Positions 32,726-40,387 of a stretch of DNA of 64,000 nucleotides are shown here, piece after piece. A program made the position numbers and the translations under genes. The stretch lies in the NCBI GenBank assembly GCA_016784965.1, contig JADHTQ010000005.1:59652-123651 (forward strand), given 5' to 3'. Position 1 is the first letter of the stretch, and each line of letters opens with the position of its first letter. The DNA is from Bacteriovoracaceae bacterium (GTDB lineage Bacteria; Bdellovibrionota; Bacteriovoracia; Bacteriovoracales; Bacteriovoracaceae). The notes beneath the pieces were generated by a model. The model had not been told where the DNA came from and did no database searches. It worked only from the letters and a program-made list of their open reading frames with translations.

Positions 32726-32878
32726 ATGGGCAAAGGTAAAAATAAAAAAAAACTTAGAAAGTGGGAAATCAAAAAGGCAAAAAACCCTAAAGTAAGAAAG
32801 CCAACAGCACCTGCCACTGTTGCTCATAAATCTAAAAAAGATTACAATAGAAAAAAGAAAAACATACTAATATTATAG
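32726..32878 (+). CDS. Small, highly basic protein (50 residues)
   Basis: An ATG at 32726 opens a 50-codon frame ending in TAG at 32876-32878. Nearly half of the residues are Lys or Arg, with a central Pro-Thr-Ala-Pro-Ala-Thr-Val-Ala segment and an Ile-Leu-Ile-Leu end. This looks like a small nucleic-acid-binding protein, although AT-rich DNA can give Lys-rich frames by chance. The ribosome site is weak (AGGTGA about 16 bases upstream). Function unknown. Confidence 0.4.
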   Translation: MGKGKNKKKLRKWEIKKAKNPKVRKPTAPATVAHKSKKDYNRKKKNILIL

Positions 32879-32900
32879 CAAATGAAGCAGACTAACTGGT

Positions 32901-33089
32901 TTGATTTTTTCAAGATCTTACAAGCGAACATGCTCTAAAAAAAAAGAAGATGAACAAAAAGAAGATTTTCACTACGATGATGCTGGTATTAACCAGAATG
33001 AAAAAGCAACAATTTGGAAAATTCTTTCATTTAGATATTTAATGAAGGTTGGGGCAGATGCTTTTTTACTAGTCCCAGCAAAAAGATAA
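32901..33089 (+). CDS. Possible small protein with TTG start (62 residues)
   Basis: The frame begins at TTG 32901 and ends 7 bases before the convergent CDF gene's stop. The first part is basic and acidic (Lys-Lys-Lys-Glu-Asp-Glu), the second has a hydrophobic ordinary-looking sequence (Trp-Lys-Ile-Leu-Ser-Phe-Arg-Tyr-Leu). No ribosome site and no family are visible, so it may be non-coding. Confidence 0.25.
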   Translation: MIFSRSYKRTCSKKKEDEQKEDFHYDDAGINQNEKATIWKILSFRYLMKVGADAFLLVPAKR

Positions 33090-33096
33090 AAAGTTT

Positions 33097-34269
33097 TTAC
33101 CATCGTCTTAACCAGCGCCTTTGATTTTTGCCATGTCTTTTGTTTGCATTAGAAGAAGCAGCGAGCTTTAAAGCTTGACTCATATATTGCTTATAAGCAG
33201 TGTAAACTGAGATTGACGGTTGATCTTTGTCTCCAACATAATACATTTGCACATTCATATCACTTAGCTTTGTATAAATTTCATCTCCGATGCGTTTTGC
33301 AATTACTACACCGATATTGTGTTTTTTGACTAGTGCAACAAGGTTAGCACTTACATCCCCTCGATAGGTGCGTGCATTATTGGGAAGTGGATTGAACGTA
33401 TTTGATTGGATATCAAAGATTATATGGAAGTGTGCCCGACCAAGTAAATCATCCATAATGGCATCAGAGGAGGGGGCCATGGCAGGTATGAGTATGTTAT
33501 TTTTTGTATGTAATATGGCATTTGTTGAGTGGGCAATGAAGGCCACTATGTAGACTGAAATTAGTAGCGTAGAAAATATGACTTTCTTTTTTAAGTCTAA
33601 TATTAAGTAAGTGTTCGCACTAAACTCATGGTTAAAAATCTCCAGTGCTCCTTTTAGCATCAAGATACCGATTATAGATGCTGAGATGGGATCACTTGCA
33701 GTAAACCCTAAATCGGCTAAAATTAATCCACCTAGGGAAATGATTGAGGCCCAAAGGTTAGTTTTATTTTGAACCACACAGATAAAGATGTTGACGTCAC
33801 TATGTTGCTTGGAAGCACATTGTGAAGCATGCCATAGATACCAGTTCAGCAATATTGCACAAAATGCCACAGGAACTCCCAACAACCCAGGACGAAAGAG
33901 GTTTCCTTGAACTAAGATAGATATATTATCTGCTAAAACCCATACACCTGTGACAAAGGTAAAAATTGCGATAATACCACTAATAGCAAGGGCCTTTTTT
34001 GTTGATATTTTATCATTTTCACCAAGACCTAAAAAATTGATTATTAAAGATAATGAGTCAATTAGAGAGTGAATTGAGTCGGCAATTAAGACCTGACTGC
34101 TTGCCAAATATCCGATAACACCTTTAACCAAAGCCAGCAAAATATTTGCAACCAAAGAGAGTGATATTACTCGTGATCGGCAAGAGCTAGCAGACTGCTT
34201 GCGCATGGCCCCAACAAGACAATATTTTTGCTGCAAAAAAATGCTACATGTATTGTCGTTTTGTTGCAT
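33097..34269 (-). CDS. CDF-type cation transporter fused to NifX/NifB-like domain, metal site incomplete
   Basis: 390 residues. Residues about 30-225 have the six-helix CDF fold; helix 2 keeps the metal pair in Ile-His-Ser-Leu-Ile-Asp (His67, Asp71). In helix 5 the usual His-x3-Asp is replaced around Gln-Asn-Lys-Thr-Asn (Asn168, Asn171), so the transport site lacks half its ligands. Residues about 255-350 resemble the dinitrogenase iron-molybdenum cofactor (NifX/NifB C-terminal) domain: Asp-Asp-Leu-Leu-Gly-Arg-Ala-x-Phe-His-Ile-Ile-Phe-Asp, then Asn-Asn-Ala-Arg and Gly-Val-Val-Ile-Ala. The tail is basic. It follows the NuoB-like gene by 12 bases. It may sense or scaffold metal instead of pumping it. 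Confidence 0.75.
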   Translation of the reverse strand: MQQNDNTCSIFLQQKYCLVGAMRKQSASSCRSRVISLSLVANILLALVKGVIGYLASSQVLIADSIHSLIDSLSLIINFLGLGENDKISTKKALAISGIIAIFTFVTGVWVLADNISILVQGNLFRPGLLGVPVAFCAILLNWYLWHASQCASKQHSDVNIFICVVQNKTNLWASIISLGGLILADLGFTASDPISASIIGILMLKGALEIFNHEFSANTYLILDLKKKVIFSTLLISVYIVAFIAHSTNAILHTKNNILIPAMAPSSDAIMDDLLGRAHFHIIFDIQSNTFNPLPNNARTYRGDVSANLVALVKKHNIGVVIAKRIGDEIYTKLSDMNVQMYYVGDKDQPSISVYTAYKQYMSQALKLAASSNANKRHGKNQRRWLRRW

Positions 34270-34281
34270 AACCGTTATCTG

Positions 34282-34932
34282 CTACAAATAACATTTGTTA
34301 AGTTCAGGGATATTTAAATCTTTAATAACTTTTTTCTGGTTGTTCTTATACCAGTTAAAGTTATCATAATATTTACTTTCACTTTCGTTTTGAGCGTTTT
34401 GGATCAACAATTTTAATTGTAAAAATCCGGCAATCAACTTGCGCTGAGTAGGCCAACAATCAGCAATATGTACATCAACAGGGATATACTGATCAATTCG
34501 GCATTTTAAATTTCTTTTGCCTTTTGGCCTTTGGCCACTACTTGAATTGCTACCAAGAGCTATGACAAACTTTGGTCTTTTGATCTGTTCATAACTTTTA
34601 ATAATTCTTTTTAAAGTTTTTACAGAAGAGTATCCTCCAATTACAAAGATCGAAGGTCTATTAAGTGGTGCCTTAGAAACATTGCTTTGTTTGTAATAAT
34701 CAAAGTGAGCAGAAAGAATCATTCTTAACTCTATGGCCCCACAAGCGGTTCCAAAGCCGAGAACTTCCAAGGAATGAGAACTTGCCCAAGTAGCAAAGCG
34801 CTCAATTATCCTTATATGAGTACTAAGAGGGTAAGGTCTTAGATCACACAAGTGGGGCCAGCGAGGTAATGTATGTTTATTTTGTAAATTTTCATTTTGA
34901 TTACTTCTTCTCATATCATACCTCCAACGCAA
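34282..34932 (-). CDS. NuoB-like protein lacking part of the N2 cluster ligands
   Basis: 216 residues. Gly-Phe-Gly-Thr-Ala-Cys-Gly-Ala-Ile-Glu-Leu (61-69), Ile-Phe-Val-Ile-Gly-Gly, Phe-Val-Ile-Ala-Leu-Gly-Ser, Tyr-Ile-Pro-Val-Asp-Val and Asp-Cys-Trp-Pro-Thr follow the order of NuoB, the complex I subunit holding cluster N2. Of its four Cys ligands only two remain: Cys64 is followed by Gly65 instead of a second Cys, the Gly-Ser-Cys is Gly-Ser-Asn (Asn129), and Cys159 is kept. No other nuo genes are nearby. It overlaps the hemerythrin-like gene by 22 bases. It is probably not a respiratory subunit; a [NiFe]-hydrogenase small-subunit relative is an alternative. Confidence 0.75.
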   Translation of the reverse strand: MRWRYDMRRSNQNENLQNKHTLPRWPHLCDLRPYPLSTHIRIIERFATWASSHSLEVLGFGTACGAIELRMILSAHFDYYKQSNVSKAPLNRPSIFVIGGYSSVKTLKRIIKSYEQIKRPKFVIALGSNSSSGQRPKGKRNLKCRIDQYIPVDVHIADCWPTQRKLIAGFLQLKLLIQNAQNESESKYYDNFNWYKNNQKKVIKDLNIPELNKCYL

Positions 34933-35321
34933 GTACTGTTACAAAAACAACAATTAAGTAGCTTAACCTCAATGTGTTCAATTACTCGCAACTTCCACCA
35001 CTCAATGCCACTTGTAGAGAGCTGACAAAGGTCTTGTTTACACTGATTAATAAATTCGAAAACATTGCTCATAAATTTATTTTTGTTATCAATAAATTTG
35101 TCAAAATCTGGGCAGGCGCACTTTCTTACCAACTCCTCTTCAAACTCAAAATGAGTTTCCACTTCCATAGCAAAATCATCCAATAGAGCAATAAGCCTTA
35201 TTTTAGAAATAGGAGTCTTAATAGCATCATCAATTTTACATAAGCTGTGCAGTAAACTTTGATGTATTGTGTTTAATTGTTCGCTAAAAATATTCCAGCT
35301 ATTATCCCATTCATAAGACAT
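34911..35321 (-). CDS. Degenerate hemerythrin-like protein with Cys-rich tail
   Basis: 136 residues. The order follows bacteriohemerythrin: His20, the His-Phe-x2-Glu-Glu segment (His57, Glu61) and a C-terminal Trp...His-Ile (His116). The His-x3-His pair of helix 3 is missing (Phe76, Lys80 in Asp-Phe-Asp-Lys-Phe-Ile-Asp-Asn-Lys), and the last bridging Asp is Leu121. So ligands for one of the two irons are lost. The end, Cys-Cys-Phe-Cys-Asn-Ser-Thr-Cys, adds a cluster absent from ordinary hemerythrins and could bind another metal. It is first in a three-gene operon. Alignment was by eye. Confidence 0.7.
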   Translation of the reverse strand: MSYEWDNSWNIFSEQLNTIHQSLLHSLCKIDDAIKTPISKIRLIALLDDFAMEVETHFEFEEELVRKCACPDFDKFIDNKNKFMSNVFEFINQCKQDLCQLSTSGIEWWKLRVIEHIEVKLLNCCFCNSTCVGGMI

Positions 35322-35465
35322 ATGCTCTCCAAAGCTTGCCCCCGGTTTTTAAGCTTTTTTGCTACTTTAAGGTATACAGGAAATAGGAAATGACAACAAT
35401 GCGTATAAATTACATATGGATTGCGGATAAATTGTGTATGAGTTGTAGGGGTATGAAGTTGCTAG

Positions 35466-35996
35466 TTAATGGAGATATGCACCCAAAATCATCATTGCAT
35501 AGTGTAATGATTGTCCGTAGCAGGCTTGGCCCATCAGTTTAAAACTGATAGTTTCATCATTTACTATTGTCTCATAGACAGGGTTAATGAAGTGAGAGTT
35601 CTCGTATCCATCAGCTTTGATTGCGACCACAATTTTTTCATCATTGAAAAGAAATTCAATGGTCTGGTTTTGCCCATCTATTTTAGAGAGTTTAATAGTA
35701 GTTGAAATTTCTTGGTCTTCCTTTTTGTGCGTGATCGTTCCACCAACTCCTTGCTCTCCGCGATTAAAAATGGTTTTAATTGTTTGACCATCTTTTCTCA
35801 TAATGAGCTCAGATGTAAAGGCCGCCTCATCTAAAAAGCCCCATACAACAAAGTCTTTGATAGAGCCAGCAAATGCATGGTCATAGTTTTTGAGGTCGAT
35901 GTTGGTTCCGCTAAGGCTACTTAGGGGGTGGTCTTCTGCAATAACACTGCTTACAAATAAGCAACTAATAAGCATTAATAAAAATTTGCGTTTCAT
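35466..35996 (-). CDS. Secreted protein of unknown function
   Basis: 176 residues with a clear signal peptide (basic start, Leu-Leu-Met-Leu-Ile core, cleavage near Val-Ile-Ala-Glu, residue 20). The mature part is rich in beta-forming residues and has a single Cys near the end, with a Gly-Gln-Ser-Leu-His-Tyr segment. AGGAG precedes the ATG. It stands alone, divergent from the antiporter gene. I recognise no family. Confidence 0.7.
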   Translation of the reverse strand: MKRKFLLMLISCLFVSSVIAEDHPLSSLSGTNIDLKNYDHAFAGSIKDFVVWGFLDEAAFTSELIMRKDGQTIKTIFNRGEQGVGGTITHKKEDQEISTTIKLSKIDGQNQTIEFLFNDEKIVVAIKADGYENSHFINPVYETIVNDETISFKLMGQACYGQSLHYAMMILGAYLH

Positions 35997-36136
35997 AGTA
36001 GATCTCCTTTTTAAAAGTTTTGGTAAAAAAGCGATGGGGAATCATCACCTATTTGATATAGAAATTCAAGCACAGAAAGTGTTTTGATAGCAAAGAATAT
36101 GGTGCAAAAAATATCAGAGGTGTTACAATCTAGCTA

Positions 36137-38065
36137 ATGTTAGACTTTAATAGTTTGTTAGTTATAGCTTCGACTTTTTTTCTGATATCGATCTCTGCAG
36201 GATGGATTGGTGATAATCTCGCAAAAATCAAGTTCCCCATTATCACAGGGTTTTTGTTGACTGGCATACTTGCTGGTCCCTATGTTTTAGGAATTATTTC
36301 TACAGAAGCGGCCAGACAGTTAGCTTTTGTTGATAAATTTGCACTGGGATTTATTGCCTTTAGCGCTGGATCAGAACTCTATCTCAAGGATATCTGGGAT
36401 CGCATTAATAGTATAAAATGGACGACTATTTGCCTGAGCTTTTTTACCTTTACCCTAGGCACCATTGCTACCTTTTTTCTTACAGACTACATCCCGTTTA
36501 CCAGTGTGATGAGCCACTATATGAAATTTGCAGTGTCTTTGCTGTCAGGCTCTGTCTTAGTTGCAATTTCACCATCTTCTGCCATTGCTACGGTCAAAGA
36601 ACTACGGGCCAAAGGGCCTTTTACTAAAACGGTGCTGGGCGTGACGATCATTATCGATATTGTGGTCATTTTTCTTTTTGCCTTTAGCTCCTCAATTGCC
36701 GATGCCATCTTTTCCAACATATCACCAAGTTTTGCCTTCTTTGGGCTGCTTATTTTGGAAATATTTGGCGCCTTTGTGCTGGGCGCAATTATCTCGTTGG
36801 TTCTACTTTTATTTTTATCTCTACACGTTCCCAAAATGCTTAGAACCTTTTTAGTCATTTCTGTGGGTTATTTAACCTTTGTAGTCTCTTTTGCCATAAG
36901 GGATTACACTCATGCCTCTTTTGACTACGAGATTTTGATAGAGCCACTTCTGATTTGTCTAATCGCAGGCTTTCTGGTGACTAATTTTTCGGCATACAGA
37001 GAGAGGTTTGCCATTTTACTTCACAAGTCACATATGCCGATCTTTATCGCTTTTTTTACTCTCACCGGTGCGTCACTTACTTTAGATGTTATTTCCAAGA
37101 TCTGGGAATTTACTCTTATTTTGTTTTTTGTGAGGCTAGGGGCAATCTTTATTGGATCATTTACTGGGGGATTGATCGCCAAAGAACCATACGTATTTAA
37201 TAAAATAAGCTGGATGTCTTATATTACCCAAGCCGGAGTTGGTTTAGGACTGGCCAAAGAGGTTGCAATTGTATTTCCCGCTTGGGGAGAAAAATTTGCA
37301 ACTATGATGGTATCTATCATCATACTCAATCAGCTAGTTGGGCCCATTTTTTTAAAGTGGGCACTGAAGCTTGCAAAGGAAGCACATGTTCCCATTGTAA
37401 ATCCACTGGGAAAGCGTGGTAGAAAAGAACGGTTTGCGGTGATTTTTGGCAATGAAGGGCAGGCACTTGCTCTGGCCATGAACCTTCGGTCCCACAACTG
37501 GGAAGTGATGGTGGCCTCAACTGAGAGCAAAAAACAAAAGCGTCTTGGCAATTTGGATATCATACCCCTGTCTCAAGTTACACTAGATCAAATGAGAGAG
37601 CTTGGTTGTGATAAAGCAAGAGCGATCATTAGTATGCTTCCTGAGGATAAGAATTTTAATGTCTGTGAGTTGGCCTTTGAGTATTTTCCTCAAGCAGACC
37701 TGATTGCCTATGTGGCAACTCAACAAAATAGTGGGCGCTATAAAGAGCTGGGAGCTTTTATCATTTCTCCATCTACCGCAATTGTTAGCTTAATGGATCA
37801 CGTTGTGCGCTCTCCATCTTCTGCCTCACTGCTTCTGGGCCTTGACCATGATCGAGATATTATTGATATCGTTGTCAAAAATCCCAACTTTCGTCGGGTG
37901 AAGCTTAAAGACCTAAAGCTTCCTCCCAATATATTAGTAGTTTCAATCCATAGAAATAAAAAACCGCTGCACATTCACGGACACACTCTCATCCAAGAGG
38001 GAGATTTGGTGACGGTAGTTGGTCCAAATAGTGATATAAATGATGCTATTTTAAAGTTTGGTTAA
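36137..38065 (+). CDS. CPA2-type K+/H+ antiporter (KefB/RosB-like) with TrkA domains
   Basis: 642 residues. About 12-13 membrane segments (residues 1-420) include Phe-Pro-Ile-Ile-Thr-Gly-Phe-Leu-Leu-Thr-Gly-Ile-Leu-Ala-Gly-Pro, typical of CPA2 exchangers. Residues about 430-545 form a TrkA-N-like RCK domain (Phe-Gly-Asn-Glu-Gly-Gln-Ala-Leu in place of the usual Gly-x-Gly-x2-Gly, so nucleotide binding may be altered), and about 560-642 a TrkA-C domain. It exports K+ or Na+ against protons across the inner membrane. The ribosome site is weak. The 3' end overlaps the convergent NAD(P)HX gene by 20 bases. Confidence 0.85.
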   Translation: MLDFNSLLVIASTFFLISISAGWIGDNLAKIKFPIITGFLLTGILAGPYVLGIISTEAARQLAFVDKFALGFIAFSAGSELYLKDIWDRINSIKWTTICLSFFTFTLGTIATFFLTDYIPFTSVMSHYMKFAVSLLSGSVLVAISPSSAIATVKELRAKGPFTKTVLGVTIIIDIVVIFLFAFSSSIADAIFSNISPSFAFFGLLILEIFGAFVLGAIISLVLLLFLSLHVPKMLRTFLVISVGYLTFVVSFAIRDYTHASFDYEILIEPLLICLIAGFLVTNFSAYRERFAILLHKSHMPIFIAFFTLTGASLTLDVISKIWEFTLILFFVRLGAIFIGSFTGGLIAKEPYVFNKISWMSYITQAGVGLGLAKEVAIVFPAWGEKFATMMVSIIILNQLVGPIFLKWALKLAKEAHVPIVNPLGKRGRKERFAVIFGNEGQALALAMNLRSHNWEVMVASTESKKQKRLGNLDIIPLSQVTLDQMRELGCDKARAIISMLPEDKNFNVCELAFEYFPQADLIAYVATQQNSGRYKELGAFIISPSTAIVSLMDHVVRSPSSASLLLGLDHDRDIIDIVVKNPNFRRVKLKDLKLPPNILVVSIHRNKKPLHIHGHTLIQEGDLVTVVGPNSDINDAILKFG

Positions 38066-39596
38066 TGGCACTGGCAAGATTGTCGATGATATCCGATGCA
38101 TTCATAGAGCGGGCATCAAGCTTTTGTTTGGCATTCTCTCCGGCCTTTCCATGAAGGTAAACACTAAGAGGTACAATTTGGTCAACATTAGTGCCAGCTT
38201 GAGCAAAGACTCCACCTAAAATACCGGCCAAAACATCGCCACTACCGGCGGTTGCCATACCATCATTGGGAGAAAAATAAATAAAGCTTAAGTTACTTGG
38301 AGTTTGGATATAGCTGCAAGCTCCCTTTAAGACGATGGTGGCATTTAAACTGTTGGAAAGTTTCTTCAAAACTTCCAGGGGGGTTTTTAAGAGTTGCTTT
38401 TTGGCAAGCCCTGAAAACTTAGATAGCTCACCGGGGTGTGGTGTAAAAACTGTTGGTGCCGTGCGTTTTGAGATGAGCTTTTGGTCCTTTATTGAGTCTA
38501 GTAGATTGATAGCATCAGCATCGACAATGACGGGCCCCATAAACTTGAGTAAGATAAGTCTGACAATTTCAAGTGCTGTCTTACTTGTACCCAAGCCTGG
38601 TCCTATAACTATCGAGTTGTATTTAGACAAGCTTGATACAAAGTGACTTATTTCATCCTTAGTCGTTGCCTTTAAAACTCCAGTCATAATTTCAGGGGCA
38701 ATTTTAGATGTCAGCTCTTGATAACAATCTTGCCAAGTATAAACACTTATAAGGCCCACGCCCATTTTTTGGGCACTGGTTGCTGCAAGGATTATGGCAC
38801 CCGTTAACCCCTTGCTACCACCGATACACAATGTATGACCAAAATCATTTTTATGGGCCAGGGGATCTCTTTTTAACAAGTTCCAAGCGACATTCAAAGA
38901 GGTGATAAGAGTCTTATCTCCTCCACATAATAAGTTGGTGGGAAATCCAACATCTATAACAGTTAATTTTCCAGAATGTGTAAGGCCCATGTCGAGAAAG
39001 TGTCCAAGTTTTGGTACAGCGACTGCCAAGGTATGAGATGCCTTTATTGCCACAGAATCCATCTGGCCATCAAGACCAGATATACCCGACGGGATATCTA
39101 GTGAAACAATTGTTGCCTTCATCTGGTTGATGACTGTGAGAACATGGCTTAGGTATTCGTTTAGAGGTGGCCTAAAACCGGTTCCGACAATGGCATCCAC
39201 AACTATGCAATGTGGTGGCAAACCTGCTACAAATGATTTTAGTTCTAAAAAAGTAGTAAAGTTTAATATTGAAACACCAAAGGCCTTTGCCTGCTTCATT
39301 TGTAGGATTAATTCAGGGGATTTTTTTTTATCTGGAAATAGTTCTATGGCGGAGACATTGACATTGCTATTTAATAGGTGTCTAGCAGCAGCAAGACCGT
39401 CGCTTGCGTTGTTACCAGATCCTAAAAAGACAACAACTTGACTCTCTTTAGGAAGGTCAGAGGAGTTGATCAGCTGTTTTATAAACTCGCAAGTACGAAT
39501 GCCTACATTTTCGATAATTTGAGTTTCGAGTATATGGTATGGGCCAAATGTGGTCTGTTCGATTTGTTTAATCTCTTCTAGACTGACAATTCGCAT
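38046..39596 (-). CDS. nnr: Bifunctional NAD(P)HX epimerase / dehydratase
   Basis: 516 residues. The N-terminal YjeF_N domain (1-215) has the Gly-Ser-Gly-Asn-Asn-x2-Asp-Gly loop and Asp-Ile-Pro-Ser-Gly; it epimerises R-NAD(P)HX. The C-terminal carbohydrate-kinase-like domain (about 230-516) has Val-Phe-Thr-Pro-His-Pro-Gly-Glu and Ala-Gly-Ser-Gly-Asp-Val-Leu-Ala-Gly; it dehydrates S-NAD(P)HX with ADP. Together they repair hydrated NAD(P)H. GAAGG precedes the ATG. It follows pdxJ by 13 bases in a glmM-pdxJ-nnr operon. Confidence 0.95.
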   Translation of the reverse strand: MRIVSLEEIKQIEQTTFGPYHILETQIIENVGIRTCEFIKQLINSSDLPKESQVVVFLGSGNNASDGLAAARHLLNSNVNVSAIELFPDKKKSPELILQMKQAKAFGVSILNFTTFLELKSFVAGLPPHCIVVDAIVGTGFRPPLNEYLSHVLTVINQMKATIVSLDIPSGISGLDGQMDSVAIKASHTLAVAVPKLGHFLDMGLTHSGKLTVIDVGFPTNLLCGGDKTLITSLNVAWNLLKRDPLAHKNDFGHTLCIGGSKGLTGAIILAATSAQKMGVGLISVYTWQDCYQELTSKIAPEIMTGVLKATTKDEISHFVSSLSKYNSIVIGPGLGTSKTALEIVRLILLKFMGPVIVDADAINLLDSIKDQKLISKRTAPTVFTPHPGELSKFSGLAKKQLLKTPLEVLKKLSNSLNATIVLKGACSYIQTPSNLSFIYFSPNDGMATAGSGDVLAGILGGVFAQAGTNVDQIVPLSVYLHGKAGENAKQKLDARSMNASDIIDNLASAINQTLK

Positions 39597-39609
39597 GATG
39601 GGCCTTCTT

Positions 39610-40377
39610 TCATACTTTTACAGAGGCCTTTTCAAAGATCTTTTTAAGATTTTTAACAGTGGGTCCAAGCCCTCTAAACACTGCCTGGCAGATAACCCAA
39701 TGGCCGATATTGTACTCTTCAAATAGTTTATGTTTCAGTAGAGGCACGACACTTTCTTGGGTTAAGCCGTGACCTGCATGACAGGCGATTTTATTTTCTA
39801 ATAAAAAGGTACGAGCAACCTCAAACTCATCGATATATTTTTCATGCCCGTCTCCACCTAAAAAAGTCCTGGCGTAGTCACCGGTATGTATTTCAATTGC
39901 ATTGGGTGCGATTTTGGTTGCCAGTTTCAAAATGTCACTTTTTGCTTCTAAAAAAAGAGAAATTTTTATTTTTGGTAGTTTGCCTCTTAGGAGCTCACAG
40001 GTTTCACTGACTCTGTTGAAGATTTGTTGATCTAGAATGTTTAGTCCACCTTCAGTTGTTTTTTCTTCGCGGTTTTCTGGAACTATGCAGATCCAATCGG
40101 GGGCAGTGGTTGTGGCAATATCAATTATTTCTTGATTACAGCCCATTTCCAAATTGAGAGGTTTGCCGAATTTTTTAGTTACAAGCTGGATTGCTGGAAT
40201 ATCGATATCTTGGATATGTCTTCTATCCTCTCTTAAATGAATTGTGATCTGATCTGCACCGTTGTTTAAACATGTATGGGCGGCATCAACGAGACTTGGA
40301 TAGTTCTCACCTCGAGCTTGTCTTAAAGTAGCAACGTGGTCAATATTTACACCTAAGCGAGGAATTGTGTTTGCCAT
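39610..40377 (-). CDS. pdxJ: Pyridoxine 5'-phosphate synthase
   Basis: 255 residues, the usual length. It joins 1-deoxy-D-xylulose 5-phosphate and 3-amino-2-oxopropyl phosphate in DXP-dependent vitamin B6 synthesis. Motifs: Val-Asn-Ile-Asp-His-Val-Ala-Thr-Leu-Arg-Gln-Ala-Arg at the start, His-Leu-Arg-Glu-Asp-Arg-Arg-His, Glu-Met-Gly, His-Thr-Gly-Asp-Tyr-Ala and His-Ala-Gly-His-Gly-Leu, covering the phosphate and catalytic residues. AGGAG precedes the ATG; it starts 10 bases after glmM. Confidence 0.97.
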   Translation of the reverse strand: MANTIPRLGVNIDHVATLRQARGENYPSLVDAAHTCLNNGADQITIHLREDRRHIQDIDIPAIQLVTKKFGKPLNLEMGCNQEIIDIATTTAPDWICIVPENREEKTTEGGLNILDQQIFNRVSETCELLRGKLPKIKISLFLEAKSDILKLATKIAPNAIEIHTGDYARTFLGGDGHEKYIDEFEVARTFLLENKIACHAGHGLTQESVVPLLKHKLFEEYNIGHWVICQAVFRGLGPTVKNLKKIFEKASVKV

Positions 40378-40387
40378 TACTTATCTC

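Noticed and set aside
32950..33042. Second short frame starting at ATG 32950
   Set aside because: It overlaps the other small frame, has no ribosome site and no protein-like composition.
33097..35321. Magnetosome or nitrogenase gene cluster
   Set aside because: A CDF and NifX-like domain suggested it, but no Mam, Mad or Nif genes occur and metal ligands are missing.
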